From the NCBI GenBank assembly GCA_903813345.2, contig CAIIXF020000009.1:31995259-32059258 (forward strand): a DNA stretch of 64,000 bases, read 5' to 3'. The position numbers and the translations under genes are program-made. The DNA comes from Owenia fusiformis. Taxonomy: Eukaryota; Annelida; Polychaeta; Sabellida; Oweniidae. Below, piece by piece: positions 54,901-64,000 of this stretch; the first letter of the stretch is position 1; every line of letters begins with the position of its first letter. The notes below the pieces were generated by a model. It searched no databases, was not told the DNA's origin, and saw nothing but the letters and a program-made list of their open reading frames with translations.

Positions 54901-57900
54901 CTTATGATGATATCTTCTGTAATTTGATGTTCCCTTTTGGAAATTATTATTGGTTTTATCATTGACTGTTGGATTATTTGATAGAATGCTGTGGTTTGTT
55001 TCTATTTGCTGCTTTTAAATACAATGAAGTATGTCCTGTGTAGCATTCATAAAAATGCAGACAAGTAATACCAATGACATAATTTGAATAATATCTCAAG
55101 ATTTAAAATCTTTATTGCAGAGTTACCTGCTTATATAAATGGCAGAGACAAAATGACAACTGCTCAACTGGAACCACCTCGGCAACGAACCCCTCATGAC
55201 CTTGACATTTCACAACAACCCCATGACCTTGAACTTTCAAACCATCTCATTCCAAAACAGACTCGTGTTCAAAATGAACAAAGACATTCGGCTGAACAAC
55301 CCCAGAGTTTCCAAACCACAATAGATCACAGTCAACAAAATGGAGGCCCTGTGGCTTATCTCCACACACAGAATGGTGAAACAACACACAATGATGATGA
55401 ACACCATGATAAATTCAATGTCGAAGAATTAAGGCGTAAGAGACTAGAAGAGAGATTATATGATGAAATACCTGCTCAGAAGCTTCAACATGACATTGAC
55501 AGGTTATCATCTGTTGGGAAAGGTCGGGCACCAAGGCCCCCTTCTAGTTCACAGCAAACATCAGAGCCCTCTATACAGAGAGCAATATCTGGAAAGAACA
55601 CAAAGAGAGGTCGTCAAACTGTTTCTTTTAAACCAGAAGATGCTGCAATATTTAAAGAATTTGAAGAATACATTGTAAGTACAGAACTCACAGTACGTAA
55701 ATAGACAACATTCGTTAACTAATCAAAAATGAGATAATAATATCAGTTGGAGCTTACATGTATATCATTAGGTACCATTTGCTTATTTTATTGAATTCAA
55801 AATTGTTTACTTCAATTACTATATGTTACCTACGATGGTATCATGGTATCTAAAATGTTTTTCTAAATTATTTTTCTGAAATATTTTACATTTTAGGAGA
55901 CGATATCTCCCATATCAGAGGAGAAGGAAAATATTCTCAGACTTCTACCTATAGAAGAAAAGAGAGTGATTTTGAGCAAACAGGTATGTCATAATAATAC
56001 CCTTATCATTTTGCTGATCCACATTTTTGACCATAAAAATCACACCCTCTAAAATGCCCTCAAGCTTGTACTAAGCTATGGAATATAAGAAAACATAACA
56101 TTGTTGGCAATACTGAGTCAGTAAATATTATACATATATCTCAGGGGTTTCACTAGAATTTCTCACAACAGGCTAAATAAATGAAAATAACAGGCAAAAT
56201 TACTGAAAATCACAAATTTAACATGGAAAAGTTGAAAAGTCCCTAAAATCAACAAGCGATTTTGTGAAAACAACTGGTGAAAATCGCCTGTTGCCTGCTG
56301 CTAATGAAACCCCTGTATCTGTTTCTGAAATGTTGCTGATCTTTTATTCAAGCGGCCGAGAGAATCTGAATTCCCCGTACAGTATTACGTGCAGCAGCTA
56401 AGGATGGCCCCACAGGCCCTCAACCAGGTGAAACCGAAAAAGATTCCCAAAGCCCTGGTTCCCCTTTCTACACTACTAAAGCAACTGAAGACAGACTTGA
56501 AGCATTCCCCACCCAGGTATTACACCCTAGAATTACTGCATAAACCTATCATTGACTGTCATTATTGTCACAACCCAGATAGCACGTCTTTGTTGGCCCT
56601 ACGTCGGCAATTTTACGTCGGTACCTTGACGTTGGGCCGACGTTGGTTCAAGGTTGTCAAGGCACACTTCTCCGTTGGCCTGAAGTCAGCAATTCTACGG
56701 CTGTAAGCTCACGTTGTACCGACGTCGGTACAAGGTTGGCAAATGACACATCTTTTTCGGTCTGAAGTTAGCAATTTTAGGGCGGTACTTTGACGTTGGG
56801 CCGACGTTGGTACGAGGTCGTCAAGGTACACTTTTCTGTTGGCCTGAAGTCAGCAATTTTACGGCTGTACGCTGACGTTGTACCGATGTCGGTGCAAGGT
56901 TGGCAAGCAGCGTGTCTATTTCGGTCCGAAGTTAGCAATTTTAGGGCGGAACTATAACCAACGTTGGTACCACGTTGGTAATTGACACAATTTTAGGGTC
57001 GGTAGAACGTTGGGCCGACAATGATATCAGGTCCGAAGTTAGCAATTTTAGGGCGGAACTATAATGTTGGGCCGACGTTATTTTCAGGTCGGCAAATCAC
57101 ACTTCCCAGATAGCACAAAGATGTCGGGCCAACGTCGCTATTGGTGGCCATTGGTTGGCATAGTCGCAGTTGGCAAATTGTAGTTGGGCCAACGTTGGCC
57201 CGTCGTTGGCTGCCGCTAATACCAGGGAGCCAACAATCCCAGATAGCACAACTCTGATGGGCCAACGTTGGCCCAACAATTACATATCTGTTGGTTCAAC
57301 GTTGGCTGAGATGGTTGGCCCACCGTCGATATGTCCATTGGCCCAACGTTGGTCCACCGAAGTAAATTGTGTCAATAGTGGGCCAACAATGGTCCAACGT
57401 TGGTTCTTTAGACGCTGCAAATGTTGGACCAACGTTGGCCCAATGTCGTTGTGCTATCTGGGTAGCACTAAAGTACTGTTGGGCCAACGTTGGGCCACCC
57501 ACCTATCTGTTCCCTCTGCAAGGCCAACGTTGGGCCAACATTGCCATTAGCACTAAAGCACTGTCGAGCCAACATTGGACCAACGTTGGGCCAATATAAT
57601 TTTTTGCCACTGTTGGACCAACGTTGGCCCGCTGGACAAAATGACGTTGGGTCAACCGCTCAAGCCGACGTTGGGCCAACAGATGCGTAGTTGTTGGCCC
57701 AACGTTGGCCCATTGGCGATGTGCTATCTGGGACCTATCGATCAGTGCAAAATTGCAGTTGGCAAATTGTAGTTGGGCCAACGTTGGCCCGTTGTTGGCT
57801 GCCGCTAATACCAGGAAGCCACCTATCGATAAATCATTGCAAATGCTTAAAAATAGAAGAAAACATACCAGTTGTCATTAAAAAAAATTAAGGTAAATTT

Positions 57901-60900
57901 TTGTAATATTTTCTTTCAAAATTATCTGATAATGTTGTTCACCTTAAAAATATGGATTTTCGCCTTGTAATACAGTTGAAACCACTTATAAGGCTACCAA
58001 ATATATTTAGTATGGAAAAACAAGCCACCATATTTTATTGATGAAAAACGGATATAATATGTGAACACATTTAAAGTAGCAGTACTGAATGCCTACATAG
58101 CACAAAGACGTTGGGTCAACGTCGCTATCGGTGACCATTGGTTCTCAAGGTTGCAGTTGGCAAATTATTCATGTGGCCTGTCGTTGGCTGCCCAGGGAGC
58201 CAACAATGGCTGTACAAAAAAGTAAATTGTGTCAACAGTGGGCCAACGTTGGTTCTGTGGTGGCTGCCAATGTTGGACCAACGTTGGCTGACGTGGTTGG
58301 CCCACCGTCGCTATGTCCATTGGCCCAACGTTGGCCCACCGAAAGAAAATATGGTTGGCCCAACAATGGACCAACGTAGCTTGAAATCGTGTCGGGCCAA
58401 CAATGGACCAACGTTGGGCCAATGGACATAGCGACGGTGGACAGACGGTGGACCAACGTTGGACCGATGGACATAGCGACGGTGGGCCAACCACGACAGC
58501 CAACGTTGGACCAACATATACGTAATCGTTGGGCCAAAGTTGGCCCAACTGTTGACCAACGTTGGGCCAACCAGTTTTGACCGCCAATGCGCCAACATCC
58601 CTCTTAACATTGTCGGACCAACTGTTGACCAACGTCGGGCCAACCAGTCTTCTTACTATTAGTGGGCCAACTATGGGCCAACGTAGCTTGAAATCGTGTT
58701 GGGCCAACAATGGACCAACGTTGGGCCAATGAACATAGCGACGGTGGACCAACGTTGGACCGATGGACATAGCGACGGTGGGCCAACCACGACAGCCAAC
58801 GTTGGGCCAACAGATACGTAGTTGTTGGGCCAACGTTGGCCCATCAGAGTTGTGCTATCTGGGAAGTGTTATCATTATATTAATGTCATCATTGTCACAA
58901 ATATCATTTTTGTCACAACTGTCATCACTGCTATAAATGTCAGCATTGTCACACTTTTCACCATTGTCACAAATGTTATAATTGTCATATAACTGTGAAC
59001 AATTTTCACAAAAATCAATATCAACTATCAAAATTGGCACAAACACTGCCAAAATAGGCACAGATACTGTCAAAATTGGCACAAGTACTTTCAAAATTGG
59101 CACAAATATTATAATTGTCACAATCATCCTGCTTGATCTATAATATCTCACTTATATATGAAGGTATTCATATTCTTGTAAACAATAGCAAATCACTTCC
59201 TTGTTCATGTAGTGTGAACCTGAAGTTCAGTCATGACAAATGATAAATAATATCCTGATTACATGGTAACATGTTATGATACATGTATAAGTGTTTATTC
59301 ACATTCATAGCATAGTATTATATTTTATACAAAAGGTTACATACATGTTTAAGTGTTTATTCACATTCATATAGCATAGTATTATATTTTATACAAAAGG
59401 TTACATTCAAGTCAATTTATCAAATCTCAACTCCTTGAAGTGTCATACATTGACACATTTGACACATCATGACACATGTTATTACATTCTTATAGATCAG
59501 GTCACAAAATGTAAAGGTGTTCTTTGTTCACTTGAAAGGTGTCTGGCAACCGTGAAAGTTAATATATTTTATGATTAATATAATCTATGTTCACTTTCAT
59601 TAAAAATTTTGTCAAAAATAAATTCCGATAGACAGCCTATTGAGCATGTTCCAAAAAATGTCAACAAGGCACAGTATGAACAAGAGCACATCACCAAGTA
59701 GACACCAGTTGACAGATGACAAAAATCAGTGTCAAATCTTGATGAGTACTAGAACATTATTCTTAGAAGACAAAGACCAGAATCCAAAATGCCCATTTGA
59801 TATATTACCATTAAATATATGTAAAAATGTGAAGTTTTCCATATGAATTATTTTTGAAAATTAAATGATGAGAAATTGTAGCAACAAAGTTCATTGCCTC
59901 TAGAAACACCATATTATAATGTATCCAAAAACGGTTATCAAAACGCATGTAATATATTTTGATCCCATCTAACATTTGAACAAATGAGATGTGTAATTTT
60001 CCTAAAATCCTTATTATATTTATATCAGAAAGTAACCCAAATGGACATGGGAATTTAAGATGGCTGCCTATATATATTTATCAGTTCTGAAACTCTATAT
60101 TAATTGTCCTACCAATATACTTTGAAGAAAATCCAATGATTGCTTTCTTGAAATCAAAATGACAAAGAGGGATGCCATCAAGTCACCATCAAGAGGACAA
60201 AAACGCTGATGTGATACAAAATGCGGAATTAAATATATTTGGGTGAACTTACTCGAAGTTCCGAGTGAAGTAAACAAGATTACGATAACCAAATATAAAT
60301 TAGTCTTCATAACCTTGTGTATAATTTTGTTGTGCAATGTTGAAATGTCACTATGATTACAATGTTTAGGGTTCATAAATCAAGGCTCATTACTTGTCTT
60401 GATTAAAGTAATATAAATCCAAATATACACCAGGGTTTTATTCAGTGTATGATAAATTAAACCAATCCTATGTCATAGGTTATCTTTGAAATAACTTACA
60501 TTTTTGAGCTGAACAAATATATTTTGAATTCTTACTTAAAGATAGAGGTCTTTTTCTTTACTTAAGTCTTCAGAAAGACATATCAAATTATTGTATTAAT
60601 ATAAAGTCTATATCACACCAGTATCATTGGGCTATTTGGTAAGTGGTCAACTCGTACCCAAGACAAGTCGTACCCAAGACAACTGGTACCCAAGACAACT
60701 TGTACCCAAGACGGTAAACGGACAACTCATCCCCGAGACAACTCATCCCTGGACAACTCATCCCCTAGACAACTCATCCCCTGGACAACTCATCCCCTAG
60801 ACAACTCATCCCCTGGACAACTCATCCCCTAGACATCTCATCCCCTAGACAACTCATCCCCTGGACAACTCATCCCCTGGACGACTCATCCTTTGGCATG

Positions 60901-63900
60901 TTTGAGTAATTTAATGTAATATTATTAATTCATATATTGTTCAAATGATTAACACGATCGTCGATCTAATACCTCACTTTTGTTACATAAACAGAACTTC
61001 AAAAATGGAAAAAAAGATCTGCACTTCTAACTCTTTCCATTTACATAACAATAGTAAGGTATTAAAGCAACGATTCTGTTGTCTTCTGACTGACAAGTGA
61101 ACAATTGCAATGGACTTTCTTGAGGGGAAATCTGGAAAATAGTTTAAAAAATATACCATGGTACTACTATGGTATTGTCAAGGAGATTATCAACCAATTA
61201 ATCTGTAATTTGTTTTGTAAATATTTACCTTTAATTTTACTTTTAATATACAATTTCAATATTATGTTAACATTGATTGAAGCTCCTTTGATGTCATAAG
61301 CTCCTTTGATGTCATTATATGTGTGTTGTTCATAGTTCAAATATTCTTTAATCCAAAGATAATTTTATCACTGCAGTCACAGATGAAGTAACTGAAGTTC
61401 ATGTTTCAAAATTATGCAGAGAGAAAACTTTATTTTTTGTCATGAAATATTAAGTCATGTAATATAAGGACAAAATATGAAAGTATTAATGGCACCATTT
61501 GACCATTCAATAAAGTGAAAAATAATATTTAGAATGATTCAAGGTGTAATTAATAAGTATTACATACCTAGCGAAGCATTTGTATGGAAGTCAATGGGGC
61601 TGAAGGTCAAACTTTATTACCATAACAATTTTACGATGTCATAACATGTAAACAAAGTGATTTCAACTGGAATCGTGTAAAACTTTGGTCTTTTTTCTTC
61701 ATGAAATGTTACGTAAATGTACTTTAGGTTTGTAATACAACAATTATGTCCATATCATTGAATATATGCCTTCGGTCCGTCATCAATATAACCTCGCAAG
61801 CTCGGGCTATATTGATGACAGACCTCAGGCATATATTCAATGATAGGGACATAACTGCTAAATATTTATTTTCCAAAAAAACTTTACAATTTGGCTTCAT
61901 GTGATAAAGGATGAGTTGTCTAGGGGATGAGTTGTCTTGGGGATGAGTTGTCCAGGGGATGAGTTGTCTAGGGGATGAGATGTCTAGGGGATGAGATGTC
62001 CAGGGGATGAGATGTCCAGGGGATGAGTTGTCTAGGGGATGAGTTGTCCAGGGATGAGTTGTCTAGGGGATGAGTTGTCCGTAAGCCTCAAGACAACTCG
62101 TACCCAAGTATATATTTTGTTTTGAATCAAGCATTGGACTGGGAATGTGAATAGATATACATATTATAATTGTAACATACTGTTCAGAATAGTTTTAAGT
62201 TTGAAGAAGAATTTTCGGAAGAAATTGACTTAATTTTGTGACATTTTGAGCTGAGTGTCAATTTATATTGACTATTATTTTATATTGGTCACAGATTCAG
62301 GATGTTCGAGTGAAGAGACATACATATGTATGTTTATAATCATTTTTCAAAATATTCTATGTTTATGAGTGTTTGGAACAAGTGTCAGATCTAATGTTGT
62401 AATTATATTTATTTATATATATGTTTGACAAAAAAATGTTGAGAACAAGCGCTTCAAGCACTTCTTTTATTTAATAAAAAATGCTTTACTGATCCATTGA
62501 GAAAAAATGTCGTCTAAATTCAAAAAAATATTGAGGCTTATTTGATTCACATTATAACATGAAAGCGTTACAAACTAAATTTTTTCCCTAATATGCACCC
62601 ATAATACTGAAAATAAGCTTGAGTACGAGTTGTCTTGGGTACGAGTTGTCTTGGGTACGAGTTGTCTTGGGTACAAGTTGTCTTGGGTACGAGTTGTCTT
62701 GGGTACGAGTTGACTAGGAAGCGGCTATTTGGCTTAAACATATGTTTGAGCTTATACTGTTTTGAAAACTTGATGTAATCTCGTATGATTCTTGTTTCTT
62801 AAAATAGAATAGTACTAAGTTTTTGTTCTTTGGGTTTTCCTGGTATTGCCCCTCGTGCTTTCTGATTCTAAACTTTTTAAGGAAAGGGGTCATAATATCC
62901 CAATCATAAATGGCTTCCATGAAATTGATCTCTAGAATATTCATATGGTGTTATTTGTACCAAAATAGACACCTCAGATTTTTGCTTAATATTATCTTAA
63001 ACATTAATTTAATTTTAAACTTTTATTTATTCTAGCTTCACTCAAGAGTTTCTAAATCCCCAAAATAATGGTGTTGTGCTATTGGCTGATTTGCTAAATG
63101 AGCTGCAACAAGATGAGTCTCTAGATTCCCTCTCAGCCAGCAGTAACAAGAAGATGAAAGTCTACCAGAGGGCACTGGTAAGTGTTGCAGTTGTCATATA
63201 ACATAATAGCATCTACAGGTTTGCTCTCATATGAAAAAATGCATGTTCTTGAAAATATGAAAATTGTTAAAATCGTAGCATGCACATATTTAAAGGTTTT
63301 GGGGAGAACAGTGAAATATAGAATAATAAGTAGTAGGGTTAATGGGCGAATTACAGTATTTCGTGTGTGAAGGTAAACAATTATCAATGCTTAATGAAAT
63401 GGGCAATATATTTCAAAATTGTATGTGAATAAAAATCATCGTTTTAGCACAAAATATTTTGTAAAAATTGCATTTAAACATTTCTACAATTTTTTTCGTA
63501 AGTGTATAACTACCTTAAAATAGATACATATTATAGGAATATTTTTGAGAATGTGACATATGAATAAAAGTGATTGAACAAAGTTCAAGCAATAGAATTT
63601 TCATATCAGCTTACCATATATGTGAATACTATAATCACAAGTATAAACTCTTAATCTTATCAAATGAGGAACATACTATACTTAATGATTTGAGATTAAG
63701 AGGAATTCACTTTTACAAACAAATTAACATTAATTCTCAATTGCCTTAAATATATGCACAGTCATTTACATGTTACATGATAGACCACTTTATTAGACCA
63801 TATAAGTACAATAGACTAAATTATATCCCTGGCAAGAATTGATATAAAATGATTTTTCAGACTGATGAACTGGATTGCCTCCTCTGCATCAAGTTTGCCT

Positions 63901-63911
63901 GTAAAGTTGAG
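51651..63911 (+). CDS. Formin-like GBD/FH3 protein, 5' part (gene level, six exons seen)
   Basis: Six exons give 422 codons in one frame and the gene runs off the right edge. The N-terminal ~275 residues are polar and disordered (Gln/His/Pro-rich) with a basic RRKRLEERLYDE helix. The following part, SEEKENILRLLPIEEKRVIL, then VQYYVQQLRM, STLLKQLKTDLKHSPP, SFTQEFLNPQNNGVVLLADL and ELDCLLCIK, follows the order seen in DAAM, FMNL and Dia formins: 'LPPEKKWxIY...YIxxL...LKxxLRxxPxxFVxxFL...GLxxLLxxL...C(I/L)KALMN'. That region binds Rho GTPases and begins the armadillo FH3 fold. FH1/FH2 are not in the window, so a formin or an FH2-less GBD/FH3 protein such as Mwh are both possible. The first exon is the least certain. 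Confidence 0.65.
51919..55120 (+). other. Formin-like intron 1, 3.2 kb
   Basis: AT-rich. Holds the MITE at 53385-53556 and a TA run near 52673-52690. No additional exon is recognised. Confidence 0.55.
53385..53556. mobile_element. MITE with GTAAAACCTGTG ends, copy 2
   Basis: AGTAAAACCTGTGTTAGTGA at the left is mirrored by TGTTCACAGGTTTTACT at the right, with GTGAACACC-type motifs inside. Relative of 42549-42722. Confidence 0.75.
55121..55674 (+). CDS. Formin-like exon 2, polar region
   Basis: A 554-nt exon, phase 1 in and phase 0 out. It has a repeated PHDL-(D/E)-(I/L)-S motif (TPHDLDISQQPHDLELSN), a charged helix (EELRRKRLEERLYDE), a Pro/Ser stretch (GRAPRPPSSSQ) and KRGRQTVSFKPEDAAIFKEF just before GTAAGT. 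Acceptor TTTATTGCAG. Confidence 0.75.
55897..55983 (+). CDS. Formin-like exon 3, start of GBD
   Basis: An 87-nt exon reading SPISEEKENILRLLPIEEKR, then VILSKQ, comparable to formin 'xLPxEKKWxIY'. Phase 0 at both ends. Confidence 0.75.
56142..56315. mobile_element. 174-bp MITE just upstream of formin-like exon 4
   Basis: CAGGGGTTTCACTAG and CTAATGAAACCCCTG are inverted ends with one mismatch. TATCT flanks both sides (5-bp duplication). It ends 37 bp before the exon 4 start. Confidence 0.85.
56353..56516 (+). CDS. Formin-like exon 4, GBD/FH3
   Basis: Encodes SEFPVQYYVQQLRMAPQALN, then STLLKQLKTDLKHSPP. Phase 0 in, phase 2 out. A CCAACGTTGG-rich transposon zone starts 58 bp after the donor. 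Confidence 0.75.
56574..57732. mobile_element. CCAACGTTGG element cluster A
   Basis: A nest of elements with CCCAGATAGCAC ends mirrored by GTGCTATCTGGG. Outer starts are at 56574 and 57105; a complete inner unit runs 57238-57462. The interiors are filled with GGGCCAACGTTGGCCC-like palindromes. The first part (56574-57100) uses a different interior (GACGTTGGGCCGACGTTGG and AGTCAGCAATTTTACGG). All six frames stay largely open because the motif has few stop-forming letters. I see no transposase. Confidence 0.85.
58092..58863. mobile_element. CCAACGTTGG element cluster B
   Basis: Bounded by CTACATAGCACAAAGACG and TTGTGCTATCTGGG. It contains more than twenty TTGG-CC-AACGTTGG-type palindromes plus inverted copies of CACCGTCGCTATGTCCATTG, so the whole block can fold back on itself. 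Same family as cluster A, 360 bp away. Confidence 0.85.
58864..59125. repeat. Degenerate GTCACAA / 21-bp tandem repeats
   Basis: AATGTCATCATTGTCACAA-type units, then about four 21-bp units around TCAAAATTGGCACAAACACT (59028-59110). ATTGTCACAAC also directly precedes cluster A at 56565, so the CCAACGTTGG elements probably inserted into an older repeat tract. Confidence 0.7.
59278..59405. repeat. Two-copy 64-bp tandem duplication
   Basis: AAGTGTTTATTCACATTCAT ... TATACAAAAGGTTACAT occurs twice in succession. Confidence 0.9.
59406..60629 (+). other. Formin-like intron 4, unannotated part
   Basis: AT-rich, with no recognised repeat, RNA gene or exon. Confidence 0.5.
60640..62722. mobile_element. 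Foldback element with tandem-array arms
   Basis: Flanked on both sides by GGCTATTTGG (60630-60639 and 62723-62732), an apparent 10-bp target duplication. The outer arms are 16-bp arrays: CAACTCGTACCCAAGA four times at the left, reversed six times at the right (62622-62713). Inside lie inner arms of a related 16-bp unit, CAACTCATCCCCTAGA, about 12 at the left (60719-60893) and 11 reversed at the right (61908-62082). The middle is non-coding with a hairpin at 61745-61853. The architecture matches Foldback/TU-type elements. Confidence 0.85.
61745..61853. repeat. 109-bp near-perfect hairpin inside the foldback element
   Basis: TCATTGAATATATGCCT and CATCAATATA on the left are mirrored by TATATTGATGACAGACC and AGGCATATATTCAATGA on the right. 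Arms are about 50 bp with few mismatches. Confidence 0.85.
63036..63177 (+). CDS. Formin-like exon 5, FH3 start
   Basis: Encodes FTQEFLNPQNNGVVLLADLL, then a Ser-rich loop and KKMKVYQRAL. It completes the AG|C serine of exon 4 in phase, spanning a 6.5-kb intron. Phase 0 out. Confidence 0.75.
63861..63911 (+). CDS. Formin-like exon 6, FH3
   Basis: A 51-nt exon reading TDELDCLLCIKFACKVE, comparable to FH3 'HxxxxxCIKALMN'. Phase 0 at both ends, donor GTAAGT. The gene continues past the window. Confidence 0.7.
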
Positions 63912-64000
63912 GTAAGTTGTTCATGAACCAACCTTTTCAGTGATTTTGTGACTTTGACCTTCTGTGACCTCAGCAAAACTGACCTTAGTATTGAGAAATA

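Noticed and set aside
55460-55678. 72-residue frame inside formin-like exon 2
   Set aside because: Shifted shadow of the longer, phase-compatible exon frame.
58165-58833. 222-residue minus-strand open frame (and many overlapping frames) rich in WANVGPT/QRWP
   Set aside because: All frames are open simply because the CCAACGTTGG motif has few stop-forming letters. Peptides are repeat translations without a start context or family.
60719-60893. Simple satellite array
   Set aside because: The reversed partner array, the outer arrays and the flanking 10-bp repeat make a foldback element the better reading.

Overview
This is AT-rich nuclear DNA from an invertebrate animal. The protein-coding genes have many introns with GT-AG junctions. 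The introns are crowded with small inverted-repeat elements and minisatellites. The gene families (ABCA2-like transporter, RING/B-box/NHL-type TRIM protein, Lifeguard/TMBIM protein, formin-type protein) are general animal ones. The intronless TRIM-NHL gene and the repeat style would fit a marine lophotrochozoan such as a mollusc, but sequence alone does not fix the phylum.

Layout. (1) Bases 1-30261, plus strand: the 3' three quarters of a full-size ABCA transporter, closest in my reading to ABCA2. I find 32 exons. Their lengths and phases join into one open frame of 1,792 codons plus stop. They carry the end of the first extracellular domain, membrane domain 1, nucleotide-binding domain 1, its regulatory region, membrane domain 2, nucleotide-binding domain 2 and a long disordered tail. 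The 5' end lies left of the window. (2) 34559-36451, plus: an intronless 630-residue TRIM protein. (3) 48942-39018, minus: a complete Lifeguard/TMBIM gene with nine coding exons (336 residues), one GC-AG intron and a large transposon in its last intron. (4) 51651-63911 and beyond, plus: the 5' part of a gene with a formin-like GBD/FH3 region, divergent from TMBIM and cut by the right edge.

Mobile DNA. Two long inverted-repeat elements flanked by TA (10405-14399 in an ABCA intron; 39611-44120 in a TMBIM intron) have different ends. Both carry decayed copies of one protein family whose motifs EADT, D-x-D and TGCD match the order and spacing of FEN1/XPG nuclease active-site motifs. I regard this as the best candidate for an under-described system. 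A 2.1-kb foldback element (60640-62722) has arms made of 16-bp tandem arrays and an apparent 10-bp target duplication. A further 2.3-kb zone (56574-58863) is built from the palindrome CCAACGTTGG. At least a dozen MITE-like elements are also present, several nested.

A second pattern is tandem duplication spanning exon-intron boundaries. It occurs at ABCA exon 31 (three acceptor copies), TMBIM exon 2 (a 40-bp minisatellite of 15 units, each with a donor-like site) and TMBIM exon 7 (four degenerate acceptor-side copies).

The host genes show no sign of acting in one pathway. ABCA2, TMBIM and formin proteins belong to lipid transport, organelle-membrane survival/calcium control and actin control. 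Their adjacency looks incidental.
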